Notes: generated by a model from the sequence alone, not told the origin. A stretch of 64,000 nucleotides of DNA from RPQJ01 sp963726665 (GCA_963726665.1 CAVSDW010000020.1:151557-215556); one strand, 5' to 3'. Counted from the stretch's first letter, positions 44,023 through 53,159 are shown. Numbers and translations are program-made.

Positions 44023-45455
44023 TTACTTCGCCCCGCGGCCAGACAGCACCGCCGGCACGGTCTTCAACAGCAGTTCCACGTCGCGACGCAGCGAACTGTT
44101 GTCGACGTATTCCAGGTCGAGCTTCATCCACTCGTCGAATGACAGGTCGCTGCGCCCGCTCACCTGCCACAGTCCGGTGATGCCGGGCTTCATGGACAGG
44201 CGCCGCCGCAACGGCCCGGTGATCTGCTGCTGCTCGGCCACCGGAAGGGGCCGCGGCCCGACCAGGCTCATCGAGCCGCCGAGTACGTTGAACAACTGGG
44301 GCAGTTCGTCCAGGCTGAATTTCCGCAGTAGCCGACCAAGCGGCGTAATGCGCGGGTCGGCCGCAATCTTGAATACCGGGCCGCTCATCTCGTTGTGATG
44401 GCTCAGAGCGCGTCGCGCTGCGCCTCGGCGTCGCGCACCATCGAGCGGAACTTGTGCATGCGGAAGCGGCGGCCGTGGTAGCCGATGCGTTCCTGGCTGT
44501 GCAGCACGGGCCGTCCCATGGTGATGAGTATCAGCAGCGCGATCAGCAGCATCACGGGTGACAGCACAGCAGGAGGGCAGACGGAACCGAATAGGTCCAC
44601 CGCGCGCTTGAGCGCCATCTCCTCGGTGCTGCGTTCCGACAGGGCGAGCGTGACGAATGGCAGGCCGTATTGTCGTTCGAGTCCCAGGCGCCGGCCGTCG
44701 TGGAACTCCGGTAGCACCAGCTGGCGCATCGGCGTGCCCAGGTCGTCGCAGGCCGCGAGGATCGTCCTTGAACTGCTCGCGGCGTGATGCCGCGGGTCAC
44801 CAGCACGACCTCGTCGATCGTCTGCTCGTGCAGGACGCGCGGCAGGTCGTCCAGCGTGCCGAGGTGCGGCACTTCCGAGCGTGTCATCCTGGCGGCTCGC
44901 GGCGTCGCATACAAGAATGCCGACGAATTCCGGCGCGAGCGGCTCGGCGCGAGCCGAGGCAACGATCTGCGACGCCAGCGACGGGTCGTTGCTGATCAGC
45001 AGCAGGTGCGCCCGGCCCTGTCCGGTCGCGTGGTTCCGGCGTCGCCAGTAGTTCAGCAGGAACCTCGAGATCAGCATCAGCGTAAAGGTGAACACGAAGA
45101 AAAGTCCAACCACGCTGCGGTTGAGGCGAATCTGCGTCAGGAACACCAGCACGGCGATGCCGATACAAGCCGGTGCCGTGCAGCTTGAGTTGGTCCCACA
45201 GGACGCGCCACGGGCGAAATGGCCGTTCGAACTGCCGGTGGAGCCCGAACAGGACGACCAGCCCCAGCATCATCGGCATCGTCACGTAGGCGATCAGCAG
45301 GTACTGCTCGGCGGACGGCGGGTCCTTGAAGATCGTCGAAGCGGCTGCGCAGGGCGGCATGCGCGGCCGCCAGCGAGCAGCATGGACAGCGCGATGGAGA
45401 ATGCGTCCATCAGCAGCATCAGTCGTCGCCGCGCAAATTGCCTGTTGTTGTCCAT
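44023..45455 (-). CDS. Undecaprenyl-phosphate sugar phosphotransferase, WcaJ/PssY type (several frameshifts)
   Basis: About 478 residues in joined frames. The N-terminus MDNNRQFARRRLMLLMDAFS leads to four transmembrane segments (YVTMPMMLGLVVLFGLHRQF; VVGLFFVFTFTLMLISRFLL), a CoA-binding-like central domain, a fifth membrane segment and the bacterial sugar-transferase domain: SQERIGYHGRRFRMHKFRSM, HHNEMSGPVFKIAADPR, LRKFSLDELPQLFNVLGGSM and SLVGPRPLP. Shifts lie near 45360, 45175, 44900-44770 and 44400. It starts the repeat unit by placing a sugar-1-phosphate on undecaprenyl phosphate. It is convergent with the sulfotransferase. Confidence 0.88.
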
Positions 45456-45546
45456 GGCTCCTTGCATGGTCCAGCGCGGATCCTAACCTAGCCGCGCGGC
45501 TGCCGGCATCGCTAGACTCCATGCCGCCCCAGCCTCAGGCAGCATC

Positions 45547-46011
45547 ATGGCACGCACTCCCCGCTGCGACGTCCTGGCCATCAGCTCACCGGGCGGCCAT
45601 TGGGTCGAGTTGACGCGCCTGTTTCCGGCGTTCGACGGCCTGGCCGTCGAGTACGCGACCACCGATGCTGGGCGCAGCGATCGACGTACCGGGCGGCCGC
45701 CTCCACGTCCTGACGGATGCCAACAAGCGGACGCCATGGCGACTGCTGGTCTGCAGCTGGCAGGTCTGTCGGCTCGTCTTGAGTTTGCGTCCGCGAGTCA
45801 TCGTATCTCGACCGGCGCGGCTCCCGGTCTGATCGCCATCGTCTGCGGCAAGCTGATCGGCGCACGGGCGGTCTGGCTCGACATCTTTGGTCTGGTCGAC
45901 CGCATGACACTCTCCGGCCGGATGGTCAAGCCGTTCGCCGACCTGTACCTGGTCCAGTGGCCGCATCTGGCCAAGCCCGATGGTCCGCACTTCCGGGGCT
46001 CGCTGCTGTGA
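45547..46011 (+). CDS. Alg14/PssD-like glycosyltransferase subunit (internal compensating indels)
   Basis: The 154-residue open frame begins CDVLAISSPGGHWVELTRLF and ends GKLIGARAVWLDIFGLVDRM to PHLAKPDGPHFRGSLL, matching bacterial PssD, homologue of the membrane-anchor subunit Alg14 of UDP-GlcNAc transferase. Between about 45665 and 45790 the frame in use is non-homologous; a neighbouring frame reads LTDANKRTPWRLLVCSWQVC and RLVLSLRPRVIVS, as expected. So two compensating indels hide an internal frameshift although the frame stays open. The stop overlaps the start of the partner gene. Confidence 0.82.
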   Translation: MARTPRCDVLAISSPGGHWVELTRLFPAFDGLAVEYATTDAGRSDRRTGRPPPRPDGCQQADAMATAGLQLAGLSARLEFASASHRISTGAAPGLIAIVCGKLIGARAVWLDIFGLVDRMTLSGRMVKPFADLYLVQWPHLAKPDGPHFRGSLL

Positions 46012-46501
46012 TTTTTGTCACGGTTGGCACCCAGCTTCCGTTCGAGCGCCTTGTCGCCGCCGTCGATTCACTGGGCGGGCGCTCAGGACTGAAAAGCCAG
46101 AGGCACTGGCGCAGGTTGGCTCCGGCCGCACCGACTACGCCAATCTGCGGTGCGTTCGCTCGCTCGACGGCGAGAGCTATGCCAGGCAATCGCCGGGGCG
46201 CGGTTGATGGTTGCCCATGCCGGTACGGGCTCGATCCTGACGGCGCTCGACCGCGGCATCCCGGTGATCGTATTTCCGCGCGACGACAAGCGCGGCGAGC
46301 ATCGCGACGATCACCAGCTCCAGACGGCCAGGCAGATGGAGCGCATGGGTCTGGTCACCGTGGCCTGGAGCGAGGCCGAACTGCCGGCTCTGATCGAGCG
46401 CGAACTGGCCACAGCCTGCATCGTCCCGCCAGCCTCGCAAGCGAAACACAGAACTGGTCGACTACCTCAGGGACTGGCTCAAGGACACCCTGCGCCGCTG
46501 A
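46008..46501 (+). CDS. Alg13/PssE-like glycosyltransferase catalytic subunit (frameshifts)
   Basis: About 164 residues starting IFVTVGTQLPFERLVAAVDS, a GT28 C-terminal-domain protein like PssE, homologue of Alg13. In another frame ARLMVAHAGTGSILTALDRG then IPVIVFPRDDKRGEHRDDHQ forms the nucleotide-sugar site, and the last residues (ELVDYLRDWLKDTLRR) return to the first. Indels lie near 46080 and 46435. It overlaps pssD by four bases; the two should act as one enzyme at the membrane. pilR ends ten bases downstream on the opposite strand. Confidence 0.82.
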
Positions 46502-46511
46502 CCGCAGACGC

Positions 46512-47854
46512 CTACTCAATCCCCAGCTTCTTCACCCGATACCTCAACTGCCTGAACGTCATCCCCAGCAGCTCCGCCGCCTTGGTCTTGTTGTACCGAG
46601 TCTGCTCGAGCGCCTTCACGATCGCGTCGCGCTCGATGTGGGCGAGCTGGCCCTCGAGCCCGTCCGCCGCCATCTCGTCCACGACCTCCGGCAGCTCCAC
46701 GGATCCCGCGCCCTGCCTCAGCTGGATGTCGCCGGGCTCGATCCGGGCTCCGGCGCAGAGCGTCACCGCGCGCTCCAGGATGTTCTCGAGCTCGCGGACG
46801 TTGCCCGGGTACGAATACGACAGCAGCTTATCGATGGCCTCGTCGCTGATCTCGGGCCGCGGCACGCCGATTTCCTTCGCCACCCGGTCGAGCAGCACGT
46901 CCACGAGCTGCGGCACGTCGTCGAGCCGCTCACGCAGCGCGGGCACGTGCAGCTCGATCACGTTGATGCGGTAGTAGAGGTCCTCGCGGAACTTGCCGGC
47001 CTTGACGAGTTCCTCGAGCCGCCGGTGCGTCGCAGAGAGAATCCGCACGTCCACGGGCACTTCGCGCGTGTCGCCCACGGGACGCACGGTCTTCTCCTGG
47101 ATCACGCGCAGCAGCTTCACCTGCATGTGCAGCGGGAGGTCGGCAATCTCGTCCAGGAACAGCGTGCCGCCCTCGGCGCTGCGGATCAGGCCCTCCTTGT
47201 CGGCGACCGCGCCGGTGAAGCTGCCCTTGCGATGCCCGAAGAGCTCGCTCTCCATGAGTTCGGTCGGAATCGCGCCGCAGTTCACCGGCACGAACGGCCC
47301 GTCCTTCCTCGGGCCCGATTCGTGGATGAGTCGCGCGACGAGTTCCTTGCCCGTGCCGGAGTCGCCGGAGACGTGCACCGGCGCCTGCGAGCGCGCGACC
47401 CGGCGATCAGCTCGCGCAACTGCTGCATGGGCTTCGAGGTCCCGTGCAGCTTCATCGCCGAGTAGCGGCCGGTTTCCTCGGCGTCCTCGCCGAGCTTGAG
47501 CGTGGCCGTGATCAGCTTGCGCAGGGCCCCGAGGTCGAGTGGCTTCGAGAGGAAGTCGAATGCCCCGAGCTTGAGCGCCCGGACCGCGGCCTCGACGTTG
47601 CCGTGTGCCGTGATGACCGCGACCGGCACCCCGGGGCGGTGCTCCTGGATCCACGCGACGAGGTCGAGGCCGTCGCCGTCTGGCAGGCGCATGTCGGTGA
47701 GCACGAGGTCGTAGCGCTCGCCACCGAGGCGCTTCACGGCCGAGCCGTAGTCGCCCGCGGTCTCGACCGCGATGTCCATGCGGCCGAGCGTGATGGACAG
47801 CAGCTCCCGGATGTCGGGTTCGTCGTCGACGACGAGGGCGCGGGGGTGGCGCAT
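46512..47854 (-). CDS. pilR: Sigma-54 response regulator PilR (one frameshift)
   Basis: An NtrC-family activator of pilA. The receiver domain (ALVVDDEPDIRELLSITLGR) has the phospho-acceptor Asp54 in LVLTDMRLPDG. After one missing base near 47403 the AAA+ domain follows: VHVSGDSGTGKELVARLIHE (Walker A), ELFGHRKGSFTGAV (sigma-54 contact loop, GSFTGA variant) and GGTLFLDEIADLP (Walker B). The Fis-type helix-turn-helix is ALEQTRYNKTKAAELLGMTF. Restoring the base joins ELIARVARSQAPVHVS. Corrected length about 448. It is convergent with pssE and separated from pilS by a toxin-antitoxin pair. Confidence 0.93.
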
Positions 47855-47997
47855 CGTGCGGTTGGGTCTGCCAGGGTGCCTTGAGTCTGGGGCGGAACTA
47901 TACCGGAGACGGGGTCGCTGCTCCTCGTGCGCGATTCACGAAAGGCACCGGCCTGTCGTCCAACTCAGCGCTGCGCGCAGCAGTGGCGCTGGGCGAG

Positions 47998-48339
47998 TCA
48001 CTGCAGGCCAAGCGCCAGCTTTAGTCCGCGGACGACCGACTCGAGCTGCGATGCGTCCAACTTGCCGGCGCGTGATTCCAATAGCCGCTTGTCCACCGTC
48101 ACCAGCTGCGAAACGTTCACAACCGATGGCTGCGACAGGCCGGTTCTTCTGCCACTGACACGCACGTTGCCCGGCGCCGTCGCCAGGTGCTCATTGGTGG
48201 TGATTACGGCAACGATGACGGTCGCAAGTCGGCTTCGATTGAAGCTGTCTGCGGATACGATGAGCACCGGTCGTCGAAAGCCTGGACCCGAGCCCTTCGG
48301 AACCGGCAGCGGCGCCCACCAGATCTCGCCGCGGTTCAC
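47998..48339 (-). CDS. MazF/PemK-family endoribonuclease toxin
   Basis: The 113-residue toxin begins MNRGEIWWAPLPVPKGSGPG then FRRPVLIVSADSFNRSRLAT, the MazF fold: GEIW in strand 1 and the RRPVLIVS block with the catalytic Arg. TVIVAVITTNEHLATAPGNV and PSVVNVSQLVTVDKRLLESR follow. MazF toxins cut mRNA at short sequences. Its start overlaps the antitoxin stop by four bases, so the two are translationally coupled. The pair lies between pilS and pilR. Confidence 0.92.
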   Translation of the reverse strand: MNRGEIWWAPLPVPKGSGPGFRRPVLIVSADSFNRSRLATVIVAVITTNEHLATAPGNVRVSGRRTGLSQPSVVNVSQLVTVDKRLLESRAGKLDASQLESVVRGLKLALGLQ

Positions 48340-48587
48340 CGTCTCTTTCCTTCCGCAATCGACCTGAACTGTAGTTCCGCGAGGCCGGGCTCCAGGCCGG
48401 TGTTGTTGGCTGGATCCGAGTACACGGCGTTGAGCTGCGCGGTTACCTGGTCGTCATCGTGGCGCATGAGCAGTTCCACCAGCGCCCGACGATAGAGCTC
48501 GCTCCGGGATACGCCCATGCGCGCGGCAAGGCGTTCGGCCGATCGGAACACCGGGTCTGGCAGGGAGATGGCGGTCTTCATGTCCAT
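48336..48587 (-). CDS. Ribbon-helix-helix antitoxin of the MazF-type toxin
   Basis: About 83 residues starting MDMKTAISLPDPVFRSAERL then AARMGVSRSELYRRALVELL, the ribbon-helix-helix DNA-binding fold, followed by a C-terminal toxin-binding tail (EPGLAELQFRSIAEGKRR). ATG at 48587 is preferred over an earlier in-frame ATG at 48656, because a perfect palindrome ends two bases before it; ATG at 48581 is also possible. It should repress its own promoter through that palindrome and neutralise the toxin. Confidence 0.88.
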   Translation of the reverse strand: MDMKTAISLPDPVFRSAERLAARMGVSRSELYRRALVELLMRHDDDQVTAQLNAVYSDPANNTGLEPGLAELQFRSIAEGKRR

Positions 48588-48588
48588 A

Positions 48589-48606
48589 GTATAACCGAGG
48601 TTATAC
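48589..48606. promoter_or_regulatory. Palindromic operator of the MazF-type module
   Basis: GTATAACC-GA-GGTTATAC is a perfect inverted repeat with 8-bp arms, ending two bases before the antitoxin ATG. It contains -10-like TATAAC/TATACT words, so bound antitoxin would cover the promoter. Confidence 0.8.
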
Positions 48607-48686
48607 CGGGCGGCGTCGGCGTCATGCCACGCGGAAATCTGCCTGCGTACGGCCAATTATTCGCGCCTCGGCCGCGAAGCGCCGGT

Positions 48687-50314
48687 TCACTCCCAACGCT
48701 GCGGATCGGCAAAGATGATGCGGAACATGCTACCACCCCCCGCCCGCGTCTCGTAGGCCAGTACCGCGCCGTTCGTCTGGCAGAGTTCGCGCGAGATGAA
48801 GAGCCCGAGCCCCGTGCCGCCGGCCTTGTCCGTGAAAAAAGGCTCGAAGATGCGCTCGGCATTCGCGGGATCGATGCCCATGCCGCGGTCGGCGATCTCG
48901 AGGAATGGCCGGCCGCTGGACGCGATCCGGCCGATGCGCAGCTGCACCGGCTCGTCGTGGTCCGATGCCGCGTGCTTCAGCGCGTTGTCGCACAGGTTCC
49001 AGAGCACCTGGTGCAGGTGCGTGGGATCGAAATGCACCTCGATCCCGTCGGCGTCATTCCTCAGCGCTGAAGTTCGAGGGCGCGACCTGCGCTGTCGCCG
49101 CGAATTCCTGCACGAAGCTCGTCGAGCCACGACTGCAGGCCGACGCGCTCCTGCCGGGTCGTCTCGCGTCGGGAGAGCTGCAGCACGCTCTCGATGATCT
49201 GGCTCACGCGCACCGCGTTCTTCTCGATGATGTCCGTAAGGTGCCGGTCGTCGGCACCGAGCGCCGGCGACTCGCGCAGCAGCTGGCCTGCGTGGCTCAT
49301 CGCGCCCACCGGGTTGCGGATCTCGTGGGCGATGCTGGCGCTCAACCGCCCGAGCGAGGCGAGCTTCGACTGCTGCACGCGCTCGGCCACGACGCTGGTG
49401 TCCTCGAGGAACACCAGCACCGGACCGGGGCCGGTCTCGGACAGTGGCACGAAGTGCGGCCGGATCACGATGCCGCCGTCGGAGGAGACGACCTCGCCGG
49501 TGGAGTCCCGCCGGTCCGACGCCTGCCGCCGCCACGCTTCCAGCTGGTAGAGCAGGCGCGGCGACACCTCGCCCAGCAGCGTGCCGCTCGCGATGGGCCC
49601 GCCCGTGAGCAGGTGGGCGGCCGTCTCGTTGACCAGTCGCACGCGGTCCGACTCGTCCACGACCAGGATGCTCTCGCGCAGGTGCTGCACGATGAACTCG
49701 TTCAGCTCGTTCAGGTTGGCGAGGTCGATGTCGCGCTGCTGCACCAGCGCCTCGCTCTCGCGCAGCCGGTTGGCAAGCGGGACCGCCAGCAGGGTGATCG
49801 CGAACAGGCTCGCCCCGGTGAGTCCGGCGATGAGGAAATCCGCGCCCTGGCTCAGGCCCGCGAGGCTCGCCACGACGGTCTGGAAGAGCAGCGCGAGCGT
49901 GACCACCGAGGTCGCGAGCAGCGCCAGCCGGCGGCTTACGATGGTCGCGGTCGCGCCTGCGGGCAGGATGAGCAGCATGCCGAGGCCACTCGAGGCGCCG
50001 CCGCTCGCGTGGACGATGAGCAGGATCGCCGTGGTGTCCACGGCGAGCTGGAAGAGCGCCAGCCACTCCGCAGACGGCCAGCGCCGCTGGAGCGGCTGGA
50101 TCGAGACCAGGCCGAAGGCGAAGTAGGCGGCGCAGATGCCGATGAAGAGCCCGGGGCTCTGCGTGCCGACGCTGCGCCGCGGCGCGTCGAAGAAGAACAC
50201 CAGCAGCAGCACCATCGGCACCATCAGCCGGAAGACGTTCAGCAGGCCGAGCACCCGCCAGGACAGGTCGGTCGGCTCGTGGAGCCGGGGGCGGGGGATG
50301 GGAGTCGGGCGCAT
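48687..50314 (-). CDS. pilS: Sensor histidine kinase PilS (one frameshift)
   Basis: About 542 residues. Six transmembrane segments lie in residues 25-195 (e.g. VFRLMVPMVLLLVFFFDAP; LFAITLLAVPLANRL), followed by a PAS domain (LRESILVVDESDRVRLVNET) and the kinase core with the H box RLSASIAHEIRNPVGAMSHA. After an indel near 49065 the ATPase domain continues: LHQVLWNLCDNALKHAASD (N box), EIADRGMGIDPANAERIFEP (G1) and KAGGTGLGLFISRELCQ (G2). ATG at 50314 follows GCCGCGAATG. PilS senses pilin level in the membrane and controls PilR. Confidence 0.93.
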
Positions 50315-50442
50315 TCGCGGCAGTGTCTCGCCTCGGGCGGGCGGCTTCAACAAGTAAGGTGGGCACGGGCCCACGCGACGGTCGCTGGCCATGGCCGCGA
50401 AAGGGTAAACTACGCGGCCTTGTACCCACGCCGGCCGAGTCC

Positions 50443-51612
50443 ATGAACCTCCACGAATACCAGTCCAAGCAGCTCTTCGTTCGCTATGGCATCCCGGTGC
50501 CGGCCGGTTTCGTCGCATCGACCCCGGAGGAGGCCGCGGACGCCGCGCGCAGGCTCGGGGGCGGCATCTGGGTGGTCAAGGCGCAGGTCCACGCCGGTGG
50601 GCGTGGCAAGGCGGGCGGCGTCAAGCTGGCGAAGACGGTGCCCGACGTCGCGGCGGCCGCGGCCGCCATGCTGGGCACGCGACTCGCTACCAAGCAGACG
50701 GGCCCCGAGGGCCTGCCGGTCCACCAGGTCTACGTCGAGTCCGGTTCGAAGATCGATCGCGAGCTCTATCTCAGCCTGCTGCTCAACCGTGACACGGGTC
50801 GCATCGCGTTCGTGGCGTCCGCGGCGGGCGGCATGGACATCGAGGAAGTGGCCGCGAAGACGCCGGAGAAGATCATCCGCGTCGAGATCCACCCGGCCGC
50901 CGGGTTGCAGGGCTCGCACTGCCGCACGCTCGCCTTCGGCCTCGGGCTCAAGGGGGCTCAGATCGCGGAGTTCGAGGTCATCGCCCGCGGCCTCTACAAG
51001 CTCTACCTCGAGTGCGATGCCAGTCTCGTCGAGGTGAACCCGCTCATCGTCAATGGCGACGGACACGTCATCGCGCTCGACGGCAAGATCGGCATCGAGG
51101 ACAACGCGCTCTTCCGCCAGAAGGACCTCGTCGCCTGGCGCGATCCCTCGCAGGAAGACGAGATCGAGCGCGAAGCCGCGGAAGCGGACTTGAACTACGT
51201 CTCGCTCGACGGCGACATCGCCTGCATGGTGAACGGCGCGGGCCTCGCCATGGCGACCATGGACCTGATCAAGCTGCACGGCGGCGAGCCGGCGAATTTC
51301 CTCGACGTCGGCGGCGGCGCGACGCGCGAGCGCGTCACGACCGCGTTCAAGCTGATCCTGGAGAACCCGAAGGTGAAGGCGATCCTGGTCAACATCTTCG
51401 GCGGCATCGTCCGCTGCGACATGATCGCCGAGGGCGTGATCGGCGCGGCCCGCGACCTCGGCCTGCACCTGCCGGTCGTGGTGCGCATCGAGGGCACGAA
51501 CGCCGCCCAGGGCCGCAAGCTCCTTGCCGAGAGTGGCCTCGAGCTGGTCGCGGCGGCCGATCTCACCGACGCCGCGAAGAAAGTCGTGGCCGCCGCGCGC
51601 TCGCACAAGTGA
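50443..51612 (+). CDS. sucC: Succinyl-CoA synthetase beta subunit (ADP-forming)
   Basis: The 389-residue ATP-grasp subunit of succinyl-CoA ligase in the TCA cycle. It begins MNLHEYQSKQLFVRYGIPVP, followed by IWVVKAQVHAGGRGKAGGVK (nucleotide site), YLECDASLVEVNPLIV and ILVNIFGGIVRCDMIAEGV (CoA/succinyl site). Length matches the family exactly. ATG at 50443; the frame extends upstream without homology. It is divergent from pilS (129-bp gap) and followed by sucD after a repeat-filled 66-bp gap. Confidence 0.96.
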   Translation: MNLHEYQSKQLFVRYGIPVPAGFVASTPEEAADAARRLGGGIWVVKAQVHAGGRGKAGGVKLAKTVPDVAAAAAAMLGTRLATKQTGPEGLPVHQVYVESGSKIDRELYLSLLLNRDTGRIAFVASAAGGMDIEEVAAKTPEKIIRVEIHPAAGLQGSHCRTLAFGLGLKGAQIAEFEVIARGLYKLYLECDASLVEVNPLIVNGDGHVIALDGKIGIEDNALFRQKDLVAWRDPSQEDEIEREAAEADLNYVSLDGDIACMVNGAGLAMATMDLIKLHGGEPANFLDVGGGATRERVTTAFKLILENPKVKAILVNIFGGIVRCDMIAEGVIGAARDLGLHLPVVVRIEGTNAAQGRKLLAESGLELVAAADLTDAAKKVVAAARSHK

Positions 51613-51640
51613 CCAGTCCGCGACGCCTCGGCCTGTTCCC

Positions 51641-51678
51641 ACTATCCGCTATCCGCTAATCACTATCCGCTATTCCCC
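51641..51678. repeat. GCGGATA-type repeat directly before sucD
   Basis: CACTATCCGCTATCCGCTAA and TCACTATCCGCTATTCCCC run up to the base before the sucD ATG. No Shine-Dalgarno sequence remains in this position. Confidence 0.8.
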
Positions 51679-52825
51679 ATGAGCATCCTCGTCAACAAGA
51701 ACACCCGCGTCCTCTGCCAGGGTTTCACCGGCAAGCAGGGCACGTTCCACTCCCAGCAGTGCCTGGACTACGGCACGAAGCTCGTCGGCGGCGTCACTCC
51801 GGGCCGCGGCGGCGAAAAGCACCTCGGGCCTCCCGGTGTTCGACACCGTGCGCGACGCGGTCGCGAAGACCGAGGCGAACGCGACCATGATCTACGTGCC
51901 GGCGGCCTTCGCCGCGGACGCGATCATCGAGGCGGCCGATGCCGGCATCGGGCTGATCGTGTGCATCACCGAGGGCATCCCGGTGAACGACATGGTCAAG
52001 GTGAAGGCGGCGCTCAGGGATTCGAAGTCGCGGCTGGTGGGCCCGAACTGCCCGGGCGTGATTACGCCGGACGAATGCAAGATCGGCATCATGCCGGGCT
52101 TCATCCACAAGAAGGGCAGTGTCGGCATCGTCTCGCGTTCGGGCACCCTCACGTACGAGGCGGTGTTCCAGACCACCAACATCGGCCTCGGCCAGAGCAC
52201 CTGCGTCGGCATCGGCGGCGACCCGGTGCGCGGCATGAACTTCATCGACGTGCTCGAGCTCTTCGAGAAAGACCCGAAGACCGAAGGCATCATCATGGTC
52301 GGCGAGATCGGCGGCAGCGACGAGGAGGCGGGTGCGGAATACATCCGCAGGCACGTCACGAAGCCCGTCGTCGCCTACATCGCCGGCGTCACGGCGCCTG
52401 CCGGCAAGCGCATGGGACACGCGGGTGCGGTGATCTCGGGCGGCAAGGGCACGGCCGCGGACAAGTTCGCGGCGCTCGAGGCGGCGCGCGTTACGACCGT
52501 GCGTTCGCCGGCGGACCTCGGGACCGCCATCGCGAAGAGGATGAAGGGCTCGACGTCCGAAGAGCCCGAAGGCGGCGAAGCCTGCGGCCGGCGCGGTGCA
52601 AAGGCCAAGCGAGCAAAGGCCAAGGCCAAGCCAAAGGCCAAGGCCAAAGCCAAGGACCAGCCCGATCCGCGCGCGAAAGGCCGCCAGGAAGACCGCACGC
52701 AGGCGCACGCAAGAGCCGGCGCTAGGCTCGCGGCTGGCGAATCAGTCGCTCGCGACAGAAATCCGGCTGACCCAAAGCGCTCGGGTCCCGATCTCGGGAT
52801 CCATGGCGTGCAGCCAAAGCTATAA
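51679..52825 (+). CDS. sucD: Succinyl-CoA synthetase alpha subunit (frameshift; long Lys/Ala-rich tail)
   Basis: CoA-binding subunit of succinyl-CoA ligase. It begins MSILVNKNTRVLCQGFTGKQ; one surplus C near 51830 shifts the frame, and correction gives EKHLGLPVFDTVRDAV. LVGPNCPGVITPDECKIGIM follows, the phospho-histidine region is GHAGAVISGGKGTAADKFAA, and the normal family end is SPADLGTAIAKRMKG (near 52550). Here the frame continues with a tail rich in Lys and Ala (AKAKPKAKAKAK) without a stop until 52825, reaching the higBA operator. The tail may be real, but further indels are likely and the true stop is uncertain. Confidence 0.9.
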
Positions 52826-52856
52826 CGCCTTGCGTCATATGACGTGGCGCGTTATA
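52821..52856. promoter_or_regulatory. 36-bp nested palindrome, predicted operator of higBA
   Basis: TATAACGC (52821-52828) and GCGTTATA (52849-52856) are perfect 8-bp arms, and CGTCATATGACG (52833-52844) is a 12-bp palindrome with the same centre; 14 of 18 base pairs match. It lies 16 bases before the toxin start. HigA-type antitoxins repress their operon at such sites. Confidence 0.8.
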
Positions 52857-52872
52857 AGGCGGGGGTGGGTCG

Positions 52873-53159
52873 TTGATCGTCGGCTTCAAGGATCGAGAGA
52901 CCGAAATCGTCTGGTCCGCTGAGCGGAGTCGCCGCCTGCCGCCATGGATCCAGGCGACGGCGCGCGCGCAAGCTGCGCCTCCTGAACCGGGCGGCGAGCC
53001 TGTCGGACCTGGCTGCCATTCGTGGGAACCGCCTGGAGGCGCTGTGGCGGTGACCGCACCGGGCAATACAGCATCCGGATCAATGACCAGTGGCGTATCT
53101 GTTTTAGATGGACGGATCGAGGTCCCGCTGATGTCGAAATCGTCGACTACCACTCGTAG
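52873..53159 (+). CDS. higB: HigB/RelE-family toxin (frameshifts)
   Basis: A TTG start at 52873 gives IVGFKDRETE, ERSRRLPP then IQATARAQ; the rest of a normal HigB toxin lies in other frames: KLRLLNRAASLSDL, NRLEAL, then TGQYSIRINDQWRICFRWTD and VEIVDYHS ending at 53159. Corrected length is about 93 residues. HigB toxins cut mRNA on the ribosome. Indels lie near 52975 and 53030-53050. The 36-bp palindrome upstream and the overlapping higA support the call. Sequence error is more likely than decay. Confidence 0.78.

Noticed and set aside
32154..46501. Prophage or integrative element as cause of the mixed-strand block
   Set aside because: No phage structural, integrase or replication gene is seen; the recognisable genes belong to polysaccharide synthesis.
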